A stretch of DNA of 64,000 nt from Hondaea fermentalgiana. Its lineage: Eukaryota > Sar > Bigyra > Thraustochytrida > Thraustochytriidae. Of the stretch, positions 18,932-28,939 are shown in pieces. The position numbers and the translations under genes are program-made. The stretch covers positions 62,001 to 126,000 of the forward strand of contig NPFB01000070.1 of the NCBI GenBank assembly GCA_014084085.1, in the 5' to 3' direction. How positions within the stretch are numbered: position 1 is the stretch's first letter; each line of letters begins with the position of its first letter. Under the pieces are notes generated by a model. The model saw only the letters and a program-made list of their open reading frames with translations. It did no database searches and was not told the origin of the DNA.

Positions 18932-20434
18932 TTACACGAGCTTCTCAGTCTTTGTCTTGAAAAAGTAGCCGCCAGCCAAGCAGATGAGGCCCAAAAGGAA
19001 AAACATAGCCTTGTGCGAGGTGCTTGATCCCTGATGGGGCTTTTGGGACGTCGTCGCAACGTCTGCAAGTTCGACATCAGTACTGTCGGCCGGAGAGACG
19101 CGGAGCGCGGCCTCATTTTTGGGTGGCTGGGGCGCCATGATGGACTCCATGCGCGAAAGCTCCTTGAGCAAGGCACGAAATCCAAGGAGGATCTCATTGG
19201 CAATGGGCTTGATCTCGGAACAACGTTCCACAAATTTGCCGCGAAGCTCGACCACATATGTAAAAGGAATTCGCGCCTCCTGATAGGCCCAAGAGCTAGA
19301 GATTCCCGACCCCGATGCAGACGATACGGGACGCGGACGCCACTCGTACTTGGCGTCAGGAGGCGCCTTGGTGTTGATGGCATCTATCACGACCTGACCC
19401 GTCTTGAACACATAGTCTGGCGCTTTGCCTTCGCGAGAAAAGGGCTCGAGCAGCGCGCCAATGCAACAATGCACATCAAAAAAGGAGACAATCCTCTTTT
19501 TGTGTTTCTTGTGGTAGTCGCGCAAAGCTCGAGTCTCAGGCTCAGAGAATCCCCCGGTGCCCTGGTAAATGTCGCTCTCCGTAAGATTGATGGACTTACT
19601 CTTCTTGTCAGTGCCCCAAATGGCAGACGTGGATCCAAAGTTGCGATTCAAGTCGACGCCGAGCGTCATATCCGGATTAACCCGACGATTCTTGCGCCAG
19701 TACCGCGCCTCCACTTCGTCCTCGACCACGGCGCCCTTTGACCATTTCTTCTTGATTTGCTTCTCCCCGGACCATGTGTACACATAGCCATCAGGATTGA
19801 TGACAGGAATTGCAAAAACGCTCACGTCTGTAACGTCAATGCGCATAATGGTGAGCAGCACCGAGGTCGTGCTCGTCCATTCGCGCGCATGAAGGCTGCC
19901 GGTGATCAGGGCCGCCTTTTCCTTCTTTTTCGTCTTACCGCTCGCTTTGGCCGCGGCGAGGGCCTCCTCATTGCGAATCTCTATGGCCAGTATTGGTCGA
20001 CCCTCGACGCTATGGCCAATCTCCACCACCTCGCAAGACGATCCTACAGAGCCGATCTCGCGCCGCAGCTGACAGAGACGATCTCGCAGAAACTTTTCGA
20101 TTTCTTCGTACGGGCGGAACCTAGCGAAAAAGTCACTGTCCTTCGGGTCAGAGCAGCCTCCCGGCGGCATCACCTGGCCGGCCTTGAGCTTGGAGATTTC
20201 ACGCTCCGTGTACCCAAAGGCACGGGCGAGGTCGGTCTCCTTGCGAGGCGCCTTTTTCGCCGCTGTGAGCTCCGGCGCGCTCAGCACCAAGACAGCTAAC
20301 AACAGAACGGCTACCCACGTGAACGTCCACGTCGCAAATACCGCACGGCCGCGTCTTCGAGGGCCGCGGCGACTGCGCAAACGATTCGCGTGGCACGGCG
20401 ACACGCCAGCTTCTGGGCGCCACCATGGCGACAT
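18932..20434 (-). CDS. M14 zinc metallocarboxypeptidase, membrane-tethered
   Basis: A 500-aa carboxypeptidase A/B-type enzyme that removes C-terminal residues from peptides. Zinc ligands are H182 and E185 in LHAREW and H322 in FFDVHCC. Substrate carboxylate binders are N263/R264 in VDLNRNFG. Tyr384 (SSWAY) and the general base Glu396 (YVVELRG) complete the site, so it should be active. A signal-anchor-like hydrophobic segment (about 36-55) follows an Arg-rich start, and a second TM lies at the C-terminus (about 478-493, FLLGLICLAGGYFF) with a short KTKTEKLV tail. The ectodomain would therefore be lumenal or extracellular and tethered. The classic propeptide is absent or very short. Specificity cannot be read with confidence. 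Confidence 0.9.
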   Translation of the reverse strand: MSPWWRPEAGVSPCHANRLRSRRGPRRRGRAVFATWTFTWVAVLLLAVLVLSAPELTAAKKAPRKETDLARAFGYTEREISKLKAGQVMPPGGCSDPKDSDFFARFRPYEEIEKFLRDRLCQLRREIGSVGSSCEVVEIGHSVEGRPILAIEIRNEEALAAAKASGKTKKKEKAALITGSLHAREWTSTTSVLLTIMRIDVTDVSVFAIPVINPDGYVYTWSGEKQIKKKWSKGAVVEDEVEARYWRKNRRVNPDMTLGVDLNRNFGSTSAIWGTDKKSKSINLTESDIYQGTGGFSEPETRALRDYHKKHKKRIVSFFDVHCCIGALLEPFSREGKAPDYVFKTGQVVIDAINTKAPPDAKYEWRPRPVSSASGSGISSSWAYQEARIPFTYVVELRGKFVERCSEIKPIANEILLGFRALLKELSRMESIMAPQPPKNEAALRVSPADSTDVELADVATTSQKPHQGSSTSHKAMFFLLGLICLAGGYFFKTKTEKLV

Positions 20435-20627
20435 GGTTGTTTTCCCCAGAGCCTGAGCTCCTGCGACTCCTGGCGCCAGGCAACAACGGGCTTGTCAGTG
20501 TGCTCCTCGCTCGCTTGCCGACCGCCTCACGCCGCGCCGCGCCGCGCCGCGCAGCACCGAGAAGGGATATCGCCGTCCAAGTCCGAGTCGTCGCAGAGCC
20601 AAAACGGTCTGCGCCGCCACCACGACG
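20435..20627. promoter_or_regulatory. Short divergent promoter region
   Basis: Only 193 bp separate the divergent start codons of the carboxypeptidase and the unknown 250-aa gene, so their promoters must overlap. Confidence 0.4.
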
Positions 20628-21380
20628 ATGACGGCAGGACCGTCTCGACCTCGGTCCGCGCGGCGTAGCGAGGAAGAGTTCGCGGGCAACCCGGACTCGC
20701 ACGCTGCCTACTCCGTCGCCCTCAAGACGCTCGCGGCGCGTGCGGCAGCCTCGACGCCCAAGATGGCAGCAGCAGCAGAAGGAGCAGCAGCAGTGGGACC
20801 AACGCCACGTCTCACCGTGACGGGCTCCTCGACATGGACGACGACTTCTTCAGCGACGGCCAGAACGACGGAGCTAACGCCAATGACTGCAATGCACGGA
20901 CGGCCTGGCACGTTGGTCCTGCCCGTGGAGCTTGTGGACAGGGCACGAATGGGGATTCTTGCCAACAAGGACCCCGAGGTCTTTGCGCGAGCTTTTATGG
21001 ATGACGCACAGCACGAGCTCGAGACCTCGCGCAAAAAAGGAAGCGTTGAGCTTTACGTGGCGGATAAATTGCAAAAGTTACGAGCAGAGGCGGCGCAAAG
21101 ACGAAATAGAGATCGATATGACCGAGGAGACTTCCTTCGTGCAGCGGACGGCCTTCGCCTTCTCGGTGAGATCCTTCAAGACGCTCCAAGGCCTGGAAAC
21201 GGCAATCTCATTCACAATGATGACTACAATGATGATGATGGCGATGATGGAATGGACAATGTGCCCGGGTCTGCGCGCATGAATCCAACTGCCGGGCTGG
21301 CGCAGCTTTTGCATTCTCGAGCTACCTTGGCGGACGCAGATCGGATTCTCGGACGACAAACAAAGAAACAGCTGGCTTGA
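20628..21380 (+). CDS. Protein of unknown function (250 aa)
   Basis: I do not recognise this protein. An Ala/Thr-rich, probably disordered N-terminal 90 residues leads into a helical segment (LPVELVDRARMGILANKDPE, FARAFMDDAQHELE, ADKLQKLRAEAAQRRNRDRY). An Asp/Asn-rich stretch at about 195-212 and a C-terminal helix follow. No signal peptide or TM. The middle segment has consistent amphipathic helix character and reads as genuine coding sequence. The N-terminal third is less certain, since another frame there also lacks stops for a while. Confidence 0.5.
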   Translation: MTAGPSRPRSARRSEEEFAGNPDSHAAYSVALKTLAARAAASTPKMAAAAEGAAAVGPTPRLTVTGSSTWTTTSSATARTTELTPMTAMHGRPGTLVLPVELVDRARMGILANKDPEVFARAFMDDAQHELETSRKKGSVELYVADKLQKLRAEAAQRRNRDRYDRGDFLRAADGLRLLGEILQDAPRPGNGNLIHNDDYNDDDGDDGMDNVPGSARMNPTAGLAQLLHSRATLADADRILGRQTKKQLA

Positions 21381-22022
21381 GCTTCTGACGCGTATCCTCT
21401 CAATCTTTGCATGTGACACAATGGCCTGTACGTGACTGATTGTCCAAACACGATTGTAACAAAACAGAATTCTGTACAATAGCTCTTCTTGGCCTGCTTG
21501 AACCCGTACATGTACCTTGCGCGAAACTACCTCATTCGTATCTTATTTATCCCAACTGGCCGTCACCTGCCGCTTCGCAATGCTGCTTTCCCGCCATCAT
21601 CATCATCATCATCATTAGGCACGGCGAACATCCCTGTCCTCATTCATCTTCAACATCAATCCTTCAACGCCATAGAATGTGCCATTTATTTTGCCGTCGT
21701 CTCGTCAATCTCCAGCCTCACGTTCCCTCTGCAGACCGCTCGCGCGCCCTCGGCACGGCAGACTCCTCGTTTCGCTTCGCTTCGCAGTGGCCCGGGATGC
21801 TGCCTCGAGGCCTCCGCCACCTTCGCGACACGCTCTCTCCTAGCGTTGCCAGTAGGTGGGCGGTAAGGTGCCCCGATCGCCGGTGTGGGACAATCAAGAG
21901 CACCTCGAGTCGTCGAAGAGCCAAAACGGAGTCGACGTGGCCGCCGCACACAACCGCAGGCGGCTTGTGCAGGTCGCGCAGGGCGTGGCGGCAGAGCCAG
22001 GTCGCGCGGGAGGGCGGGCAGG
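21381..22022. other. Intergenic region upstream of the PT-repeat gene
   Basis: It includes an ATC/CAT repeat at about 21594-21616. No gene is seen. The frame of the next gene is open upstream to 21885, but its signal-anchor start is at 22023. Confidence 0.5.
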
Positions 22023-23522
22023 ATGCGGAGGCACTCCGCGCGGACCCGCTCGCGGTCGGAGCTGATCGCGCGGGGCGAGCGGCTGCAGCAGTTCTCCTCG
22101 AACCGGCGGCGCCTGGCGGCTTTGCTGGGCTTTCTGCTCTTCGCCTTCGTGGCCACCTCGGAGGAGAGCTTGCTCGGGGCGCCGCTGGGCGGCGACGGCG
22201 CTGGAGCGTGGCCGTGGTCGCCCGCGTACTGGGGGGCCGTCGTGAGCACTGCGGCGCCCACGAAGAAACCCACGCACTTTCCGACCAAGCCTCCAACCTT
22301 GCCACCTACCAAGCCGCCCACCAAGCCGCCAACTTCGCCACCGACGAAGCCGCCCACAGCAAGGCCTACAGCAAGGCCTACCGCAAGGCCAACGCAGCGT
22401 CCCACGGCCAGGCCCACCCCATATCCGACCTCGAGACCTACGCCATTACTGACGCGCCAGCCCGCGTCCCTTGCCGTGAATCACACAACAAAACCATCGT
22501 CGGGAACAACTTCAACAAAATTGTCATCACGCCAAAATGCAACGTCCCGCGAGTCTCCTGCATCGCTGCCACCATCATCCAAGAAGTCAAAGAATTACAC
22601 GCACGATGATGACCCCGTAGATGCCAATCTGGACGAGATTTCAGGTCTACTGGAGGTTGCCAACGCCAAGCTTCGTGAGCAGGGGCTCGCTCATTCGACC
22701 CCAAAAGAGCGACCTGCATACCCAAACAAAACCATCGAGGCGCTCAAGACGACATCAGCAGCCCCAGCTGCGGCAAAACCAGCAAATGACGATAGTATTC
22801 CAGCCACGAGTGCCACAACAAAGCAAGCTTTGCCGGACAACAAGAAATCGACGGCGTATTATGGTGAAGAGGGCCACGTTTCACAGGCTGCAAGCATTGC
22901 AGAGGGCAAGGACGCCACGAACGATGATGAGGCCACTGCAAAGAAATCGACTTCGGCGTCAAATAACGCCAACGCGGGCAAATCGCGTGCCAGTGTGCTC
23001 GAAAATGGCGAGACCACGGGAGAAGACGATATTCTTGATACTTCGGACGAATCAGAAGAGCCTGTCGAGTCAGACGAGCTTGAGAGTGGTAATGTGGACT
23101 ATGATGGCAATGGTGCCCACGTGGCGGCCAGGAATCGAGATGCGCAGAAAGGGGACAACGAAGAAGCAGGAGAAGAACAAGATGATGATGATGATGATAA
23201 TAATGGTGGGGAAGACAACGAGGGAGCATCCGAGCTTGACGTCGCCGATGACGAGGATGAAGAGGACGAGACGTCTTCAACCCCGTCGAAATTTAAGACT
23301 GCCGTCCCCTCAAAATCGTCAGCGACCATCAAGCATAACCCGAAAAAGACTAGCAAGGCAAGTGCCAGTAGTGAGAGCGAGTCTGGTGAATATGAAGACG
23401 ATGAATCGATCGATCAGGGCCACGACAAGTTCGATAGTATACTTAACGAACTCGCGGAGCAAGTAAGCCAGAAAAATGACGACCTGCAGCTCATGAAGGA
23501 CGATGATCACGAGAGTCATTAA
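22023..23522 (+). CDS. Type II membrane protein with PT-repeat stalk and acidic ectodomain
   Basis: 499 aa. An Arg-rich cytosolic start is followed by one hydrophobic segment (about 30-47, LAALLGFLLFAFVAT) that fits a type II signal anchor. Next comes a stalk of about 20 tandem PT units (KPPT, RPTA and similar, about 76-140), the kind of Pro-Thr repeat common in secreted stramenopile proteins and likely to be O-glycosylated. The remainder is a long, very acidic, Ser/Lys-rich disordered region with D/E runs and a few N-x-S/T sites, ending in a short predicted coiled coil. No enzyme domain is seen. The likely location is the secretory system or cell surface, but the function is unknown. Confidence 0.7.
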   Translation: MRRHSARTRSRSELIARGERLQQFSSNRRRLAALLGFLLFAFVATSEESLLGAPLGGDGAGAWPWSPAYWGAVVSTAAPTKKPTHFPTKPPTLPPTKPPTKPPTSPPTKPPTARPTARPTARPTQRPTARPTPYPTSRPTPLLTRQPASLAVNHTTKPSSGTTSTKLSSRQNATSRESPASLPPSSKKSKNYTHDDDPVDANLDEISGLLEVANAKLREQGLAHSTPKERPAYPNKTIEALKTTSAAPAAAKPANDDSIPATSATTKQALPDNKKSTAYYGEEGHVSQAASIAEGKDATNDDEATAKKSTSASNNANAGKSRASVLENGETTGEDDILDTSDESEEPVESDELESGNVDYDGNGAHVAARNRDAQKGDNEEAGEEQDDDDDDNNGGEDNEGASELDVADDEDEEDETSSTPSKFKTAVPSKSSATIKHNPKKTSKASASSESESGEYEDDESIDQGHDKFDSILNELAEQVSQKNDDLQLMKDDDHESH

Positions 23523-23677
23523 TGAAAAAGAATGCTCGGATCAGGGCACATGTTCAACAAGATTCTAGACAAGATTGCTGAGTAGCCGAGATTCATGAGA
23601 GTATCTCACTGTAGGTGGCTTAGACGCGCACCGCAGATTCTTCGCCCTTCAATACTGACAAGATCTATTAGTAGAAT

Positions 23678-24750
23678 CTATCTGATGAATTTTAGAAAAA
23701 TAAAAATGCAAATGAGCAAACTGAGCAGAATGATGATTGCCCAAAGGAGTACGCGATTGTAGCAAGTGCGGCGCGCCATACGTCGAATGGCACCACGTGC
23801 TTGGCTTGCCGCAGAGTTCGTGTCATTCACCTTGTCCGTGGCGCGGAGCAACGTCTCTCGCTGTCGATCTAGGTCGCCCAAAGTACCGATTCCAATCTCT
23901 TCGGTCTCATGCAAAGAGCGTTGCGTCTGCGCAAGTCCAGCATTAGCCTCTGTGAGATTCTTTTGACGTGCCCTCGCACTTTCTTCTCCTGTTCGTCGTT
24001 ATTCAGTGACTTACATCGTTGAGCAGACCTGCCGAACTTGTTACGCTTTGCATCGTTGTCTGGAGCAGGCCTGACTCCTCGTCGGTGCCGTTATCAGCAC
24101 CCGCTCCGCGCGAGGCAGCTGCCGCGCCGAAGGACCCTTCGTCAAGGCCTTGCGAAGCGCCAAAGAGCTCCTGGCGATCGAGATCCCCTTTAATGGACGC
24201 GACGCGAGCCTGTACGTGGTCGATGCGGTCTCGGGCCTGCTCGCATTGGCTTTGGAGAGCGCCCTGATCTGCGCCACGATGCTGATTAAGCGCGACTTCA
24301 CTGCGGCGGAGCTGTGTCAGACATGCAGGTAGGCATGCCCGGTGGATATGGGATATCGTCACATTCGCACCCAAAATAACGCGTGTCCAAAAATCGACGC
24401 CATGTCGTCAGTTTCCAGGCGATAGCATCAAAGCGGACACAGAAACAGAGAGAGAGAGAAAATTATGGAAAGGCCTACGTACGCTTTGATTTGCGAGCAC
24501 AGTGGCCTGGTTCACATTGCGCAGCAATTTCCTGCATCGTGGGACATCTGCGAGGGGAGTTCCAGCGGCAAAGATCGTCCAGAAAGTCCTTTCTTGTCAG
24601 CAACAAGACTCCTCATCTCTTCTTCGGGCGTGCACGTCGGCACTCTCAGCCTGTGCCAAACCTACCGCGGGCTCTGTGTGTGGCCTCCAGGTCCCCCAAA
24701 GCGCGCTCGAGAGCCTCGACGGCACTTGCGAGCTGCTGCGGCTGCGACAT
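23678..24750 (-). CDS. VTI1: Vti1-like Qb-SNARE (four exons)
   Basis: Exons 24750-24666, 24547-24483, 24311-24015 and 23947-23678 join in phase (85+65+297+270 nt) to give 238 aa. An N-terminal helical domain is followed by LHETEEIG (compare LETEEIG of Vti1), a SNARE motif and a C-terminal TM anchor (LLWAIIILLSLLICIFIFL). In place of Gln at the zero layer there is Asp (KVNDTNSA), a known peculiarity of Vti1. Vti1 SNAREs work in Golgi-endosome-vacuole fusion. Donors are GTAGGT, GTACGT and GTAAGT. The first two exons are short and less certain; alternatives are another Qb-SNARE such as Bos1/GOSR2. Confidence 0.75.
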
Positions 24751-25339
24751 GATGCCGGTTCGAGAGCTCCGGGCTCGTCAAGCCGAGCTCTTCCGTACGG
24801 CACGCGAGTGTACGCTTGCGTCGGAAACTCCGTTTAGAGCCCGACGCCTCGCTCGCCAGGTCGCAGACTTCGCCGTCGCGGTCGACGTGCGAAGCGTGTT
24901 TGCCGTAGCTTCTTTAAGTTGCTTGACAGCAGCAGAAACGCATCTTGTCGCGGGTCGCGTCGTCGCAAAGGAGCCCTGGGGCCTCTTCGAGGCCTTTTCG
25001 CGGCGCGAGGGCTGCCCGTGGCGGGATTCCAGGCAGACAGCGCTGACGCTTCGGTGTACAAGGTCTTCTTTCTCCGAATCGTAGAGAGAGTGAGAGAGAA
25101 AGGGAGGGAGCGCGCAAGTAACAGCTACAGCAGCAGCAGCAGCAGCTGCAACAACAGTAACAACGAAAACTCAAGCACAAAGGAAACCTCCGACCTTGAT
25201 AATCCTGGGGACAATTCTTGGCCAAGTGCTTGATTAGATCCAATTTCAATGCAAAACAAAGTGCAGGGTGATCAAGCAAAAAGGCATTTCTTAGCGACAA
25301 GAGTTGGTCTCCAAACCTTCGTCTCGTCAGTCAGCAGAT
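24751..25339. promoter_or_regulatory. Divergent promoter region (VTI1-like / PGAP5-like)
   Basis: A 589-bp gap between divergent starts. It holds a run of AGC units (about 25126-25145) and GA-rich sequence (25080-25110). No gene. Confidence 0.45.
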
Positions 25340-26443
25340 ATGGCAACAGCGCGTTGGGCTCGCGTGGCGCTAACGGTCGTTCTTAGCCCAATCGTAGCCA
25401 TTCTAGTGACTGAATGGCTCGCATACGCCTGGGTCGGCATTTTGGGCTGCGAGCAAGTACTGACGTTGCAACGACCGTCATTGGGGGGTCCCGAACGCAT
25501 CCTCGTTGTAAGTGACGTGCACGTTCTCGGTGAAAAGCGCAGGACGCGTCTCGATCGATGGTGGACAGACCGTCAGCTCAACAAAGCTCTCGCGGCGGCA
25601 AAGTTTTGGACCAAGCCAGATCTCGTTGCGGCACTCGGCGATCATCTTGACGAGGGCTACGTGCACACGACACAGGCTCAATGGGACGCATATGTCTTGC
25701 GTCTTCGGGGTGCCCTTGGAGATCCGAATCCTATTTTGGGTGTGGTGGGAAATCACGACGCACATTCGGCCGCCCGGATATCAGAACCCATGGTGGATCG
25801 CTTCGAGCGGTCGTTCGGAAAATCCAACGAGATCATTCGCAGAGACAAGACAAACGTAGACGTAGTGGTGCTAAATGGAATCGGTCTCGAAGCTTGCTCA
25901 AGGCATGGAGAGCAAACCAGAATGCCCGCCTTTTGTAGAGAGATCGATGACCTGCGCGCCAAAGTTCGCGCCGACCAAACGAGGACAAATATTCTCCTTT
26001 TGCATGTTCCTTTGTATCGCGCAAATGATGCGGTTTGCGGTCCAACACGACTGCGCGAGGGCGCGCATGTCACATACGTGGGTCCACACGATGCCCTCCG
26101 CGCTGGAGAAGATGTATTGTCCCCATTGACCACGCAACATATCCTTGATGATGTACGGCCCATGCTCGTCTTGAGCGGCCACACACATGCTCAATGCGTG
26201 CGCGAGGTGGCTCAAGGTTCCTGGGAAGTGACGCTGCCCACCTTTTCCTGGCGTATGCGCCCCGATCCTGCTTTTGGAGTGGTCGATGTTGATGTCGACC
26301 ATCTCAAGATCAGCATTTGCAAGTTGCCGCACGAGTACTGGACCATAGCAGCCTATGCGATCGCGGCCCTCTCAGCCCCGTTGGCCTGCGCGTGGACTGC
26401 AGGAGCGCTAGCTCGCGGCTCGCCAAGTCAAAAGCACGAATGA
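25340..26443 (+). CDS. Metallophosphoesterase of the PGAP5/Cdc1/Ted1 type
   Basis: A 367-aa membrane phosphoesterase. PGAP5 (MPPE1) removes an ethanolamine-phosphate side chain from GPI anchors in the ER exit pathway. An N-terminal TM (about 8-35) precedes the metal-site motifs: SDVHVLG (58-64), LGDHLDEG (99-106, the family's characteristic GDxxDEG), GNHD (137-140) and SGHTHAQC (about 285). A C-terminal TM (about 335-360) closes the protein, matching the two-TM topology of the family. The ATG at 25340 is the first in frame and begins the TM. Catalytic residues appear intact. Confidence 0.85.
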   Translation: MATARWARVALTVVLSPIVAILVTEWLAYAWVGILGCEQVLTLQRPSLGGPERILVVSDVHVLGEKRRTRLDRWWTDRQLNKALAAAKFWTKPDLVAALGDHLDEGYVHTTQAQWDAYVLRLRGALGDPNPILGVVGNHDAHSAARISEPMVDRFERSFGKSNEIIRRDKTNVDVVVLNGIGLEACSRHGEQTRMPAFCREIDDLRAKVRADQTRTNILLLHVPLYRANDAVCGPTRLREGAHVTYVGPHDALRAGEDVLSPLTTQHILDDVRPMLVLSGHTHAQCVREVAQGSWEVTLPTFSWRMRPDPAFGVVDVDVDHLKISICKLPHEYWTIAAYAIAALSAPLACAWTAGALARGSPSQKHE

Positions 26444-26516
26444 TGACAAAAAAAAGAAAAAGAATCAGATCAGAGTGAGATTAATTGTGAAGAAAGAAAT
26501 ATGCAGACGTTGCAAA

Positions 26517-28900
26517 TCATAGAAGTGCACTGAGGTCGAGACGCTTGCGCTGCACATCCACAGAAAGGACTCGGGCCATAAGCACAGCCGAGGGTTTGAG
26601 GACCTGGTCAGGTTCCTGCTGATCATCGTTAAAGACAGAGTCGAGGAAGTCGATGTCACGGGACAGCTGCGCACAGAAGATGTAACCGCGCAGTTTGCGT
26701 GACAGCGATACAATGACACCGTCGTCGTGGATTTTAGCTACATAGCAAGGATGAACTTCACCGGTCTTGATATTTTCAAAGTCCAGCGCGCGAGAGTCGT
26801 CGACGCCGTCCTGCTCGGCGGCCAGCGACAACCATACATTGACGATCTCTTGGCCCCTGGCGTCCGTCTTTGACTCCAAATCGATCACCACAGCCTGCAC
26901 GAAATCGCCCACACTGTAGTCGTGGAAGGCGCCTTGGCGCTGCGCAGCAGCTTGCTGCAGCGCTGCGCGGCCGAGCGCATTACTGACATGGACCTGGCCA
27001 TTCAGCCGCTTGCCTGCGTGTGGCGAGTTTTCGGGGAGCTGGGCGTTGTGAAGAGCCACCTGCATATACTGCGCGGCCATGTTGGTTACCTTACCCTGTA
27101 CGAGGGCGCCAATCTCAAGCGTCACCTTGCCACTGCGGAGACTGCCTTCGTCGATGCTTGAGGCCCGCGACCGGCTCCTGCCTCGGCCAGGCAAAGCTGG
27201 CGGCAAAATGCGACCGAGTGCAAGGCCCGGTGCCTCGTCCTGGAGCGTGCGCGCGAGGCGCATCTCGCACGTCGAGTCCATGAGTAAGCCGGGGGGCAGG
27301 TCCGAGAGCCGCTTGCGGGACAAGCCTTGCAGCGGTGCCTTGACAAGGTGTGCGCCAGCGTCTGCTACAGAAAGAATGGCGTAGCGCCCAGCATCCTGGA
27401 CAAGCTCTACGCTGGCACGGAGAGCAATGCCGCTTTGAAAAGCCTTGACGAGCTTGGACTGCGCCGTGGCGCCATTGCCCTTCTTCACGGGGTCGATCAG
27501 GGACGGCCGCAGTGAAAGATCATAGCGGCTGTGGGCGAAGTTCACGTCCAGCACCCGGCATTCGACCTTGTCGCCAGCCTGAATATCAGACTTGTTCGGC
27601 ACATGCTCGTTCATGCACAGGCCGGCGGCACCGGAGCCGTCCAGCGTCACCTCAACGCCAAAACTCGTCACATCCTGAACTTCGGCCTCGACAACGTCGC
27701 CAATCTTGGCCAGGGAAAGCTCCGGACACGGATGCAATTGCGAGGCTTCGCTCTGGCGCTCATCGAGAAGAGCCATCAGCAAATCCGTCGGGTACTCAAC
27801 AGCGGACTGCTTCATTGAAAGTGTCATGTGACCCTTGGCCTCGTCGACGCTCAGCACAACGCAGCAAACGGTCTGGCCGACGTTAACAAAGTCCTTCGGG
27901 TCATTGACAAAGTCGTCGGCCACGTTAGCACGCGGAACAAGACCCACGAGCGAGCCGAGAAAGTTCACAAAGACGCCGATATTGGTCACGTTCTGCACGT
28001 AGCCCACCACCGTCATTCCTGCCTGCACGTTCTCCAAGCTCGAAGGTAGCCAGCCGCGCCGTTGCGCGAGAATGAGCGCTGGCTTTCGCGTCACCAGAGG
28101 CGACCCATCGTCTCCCTTCTTGAGGACCATAAGCCGCTGCACAGCCGTACCACTAGATCGAAGGCTCTTGTACAGCGCTGCGAGCTTGGTTTCGTCGCCT
28201 TCATCGGAAAGATGCGTCATGGGCAGCGCTGCAAGAGCGCCCCTCTTCTTTTTGTTTTTCTTCTGTTTCTTCTTTGCCTTTTTGGACGATTCGTCTGCAT
28301 CTTCGTCGTCATCGTCATCGCCCTTGACTTCAATGCGAACATGGGCTTCTGATTTGGCAAATGTTTGAACCTTGCCTGCGACGATCTCTCCCTCTACAAG
28401 TCCGGTCTCATTCGCGTCTTCCGACGCGAGTGTGCGAAAGGAAAGCTTCATGCATCTGCTGGAGTTGCGTAGCACCTTGACCTTGACCACCTTGCCAACC
28501 TGTACCAATAATCATAAATGAACAATAAGCGAGGAGCGCTGCGTCAGTATGCTGTTGTACCCACCATCTCGAGATACACGCCTTCTCCACCTTGTCACCC
28601 TGCTCGAATACCCTGCGCACGGGTCCAGCCAAGAGAGGACCCTAGTTCTCTATTGGATATGGGGAGCTCTTCTACGATGCACGAGTGCGGCTGAAAGCCT
28701 CTCTGACAAGCAGAGGTCCCGTGACTCGACTCTCAAGAGCCCACAGAGAGCCCGCACGACAAATGAGGCAACGCGATCTCAGAACGAGACCGTGCAAACC
28801 TCGCGCGCAGACCCATGAAATTTACTTTACCACATTCGTAACAGACACGCGCGTAAAAGAAACTGACGCGCACCCTGACAGGAAAATGTGGAATTCTAAC

Positions 28901-28939
<39 letters not shown>

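Noticed and set aside
21600..23250. ATC/GAT triplet runs that could suggest another expansion locus
   Set aside because: The first is a short intergenic run; the others are Asp codons inside the acidic region of the PT-repeat protein.
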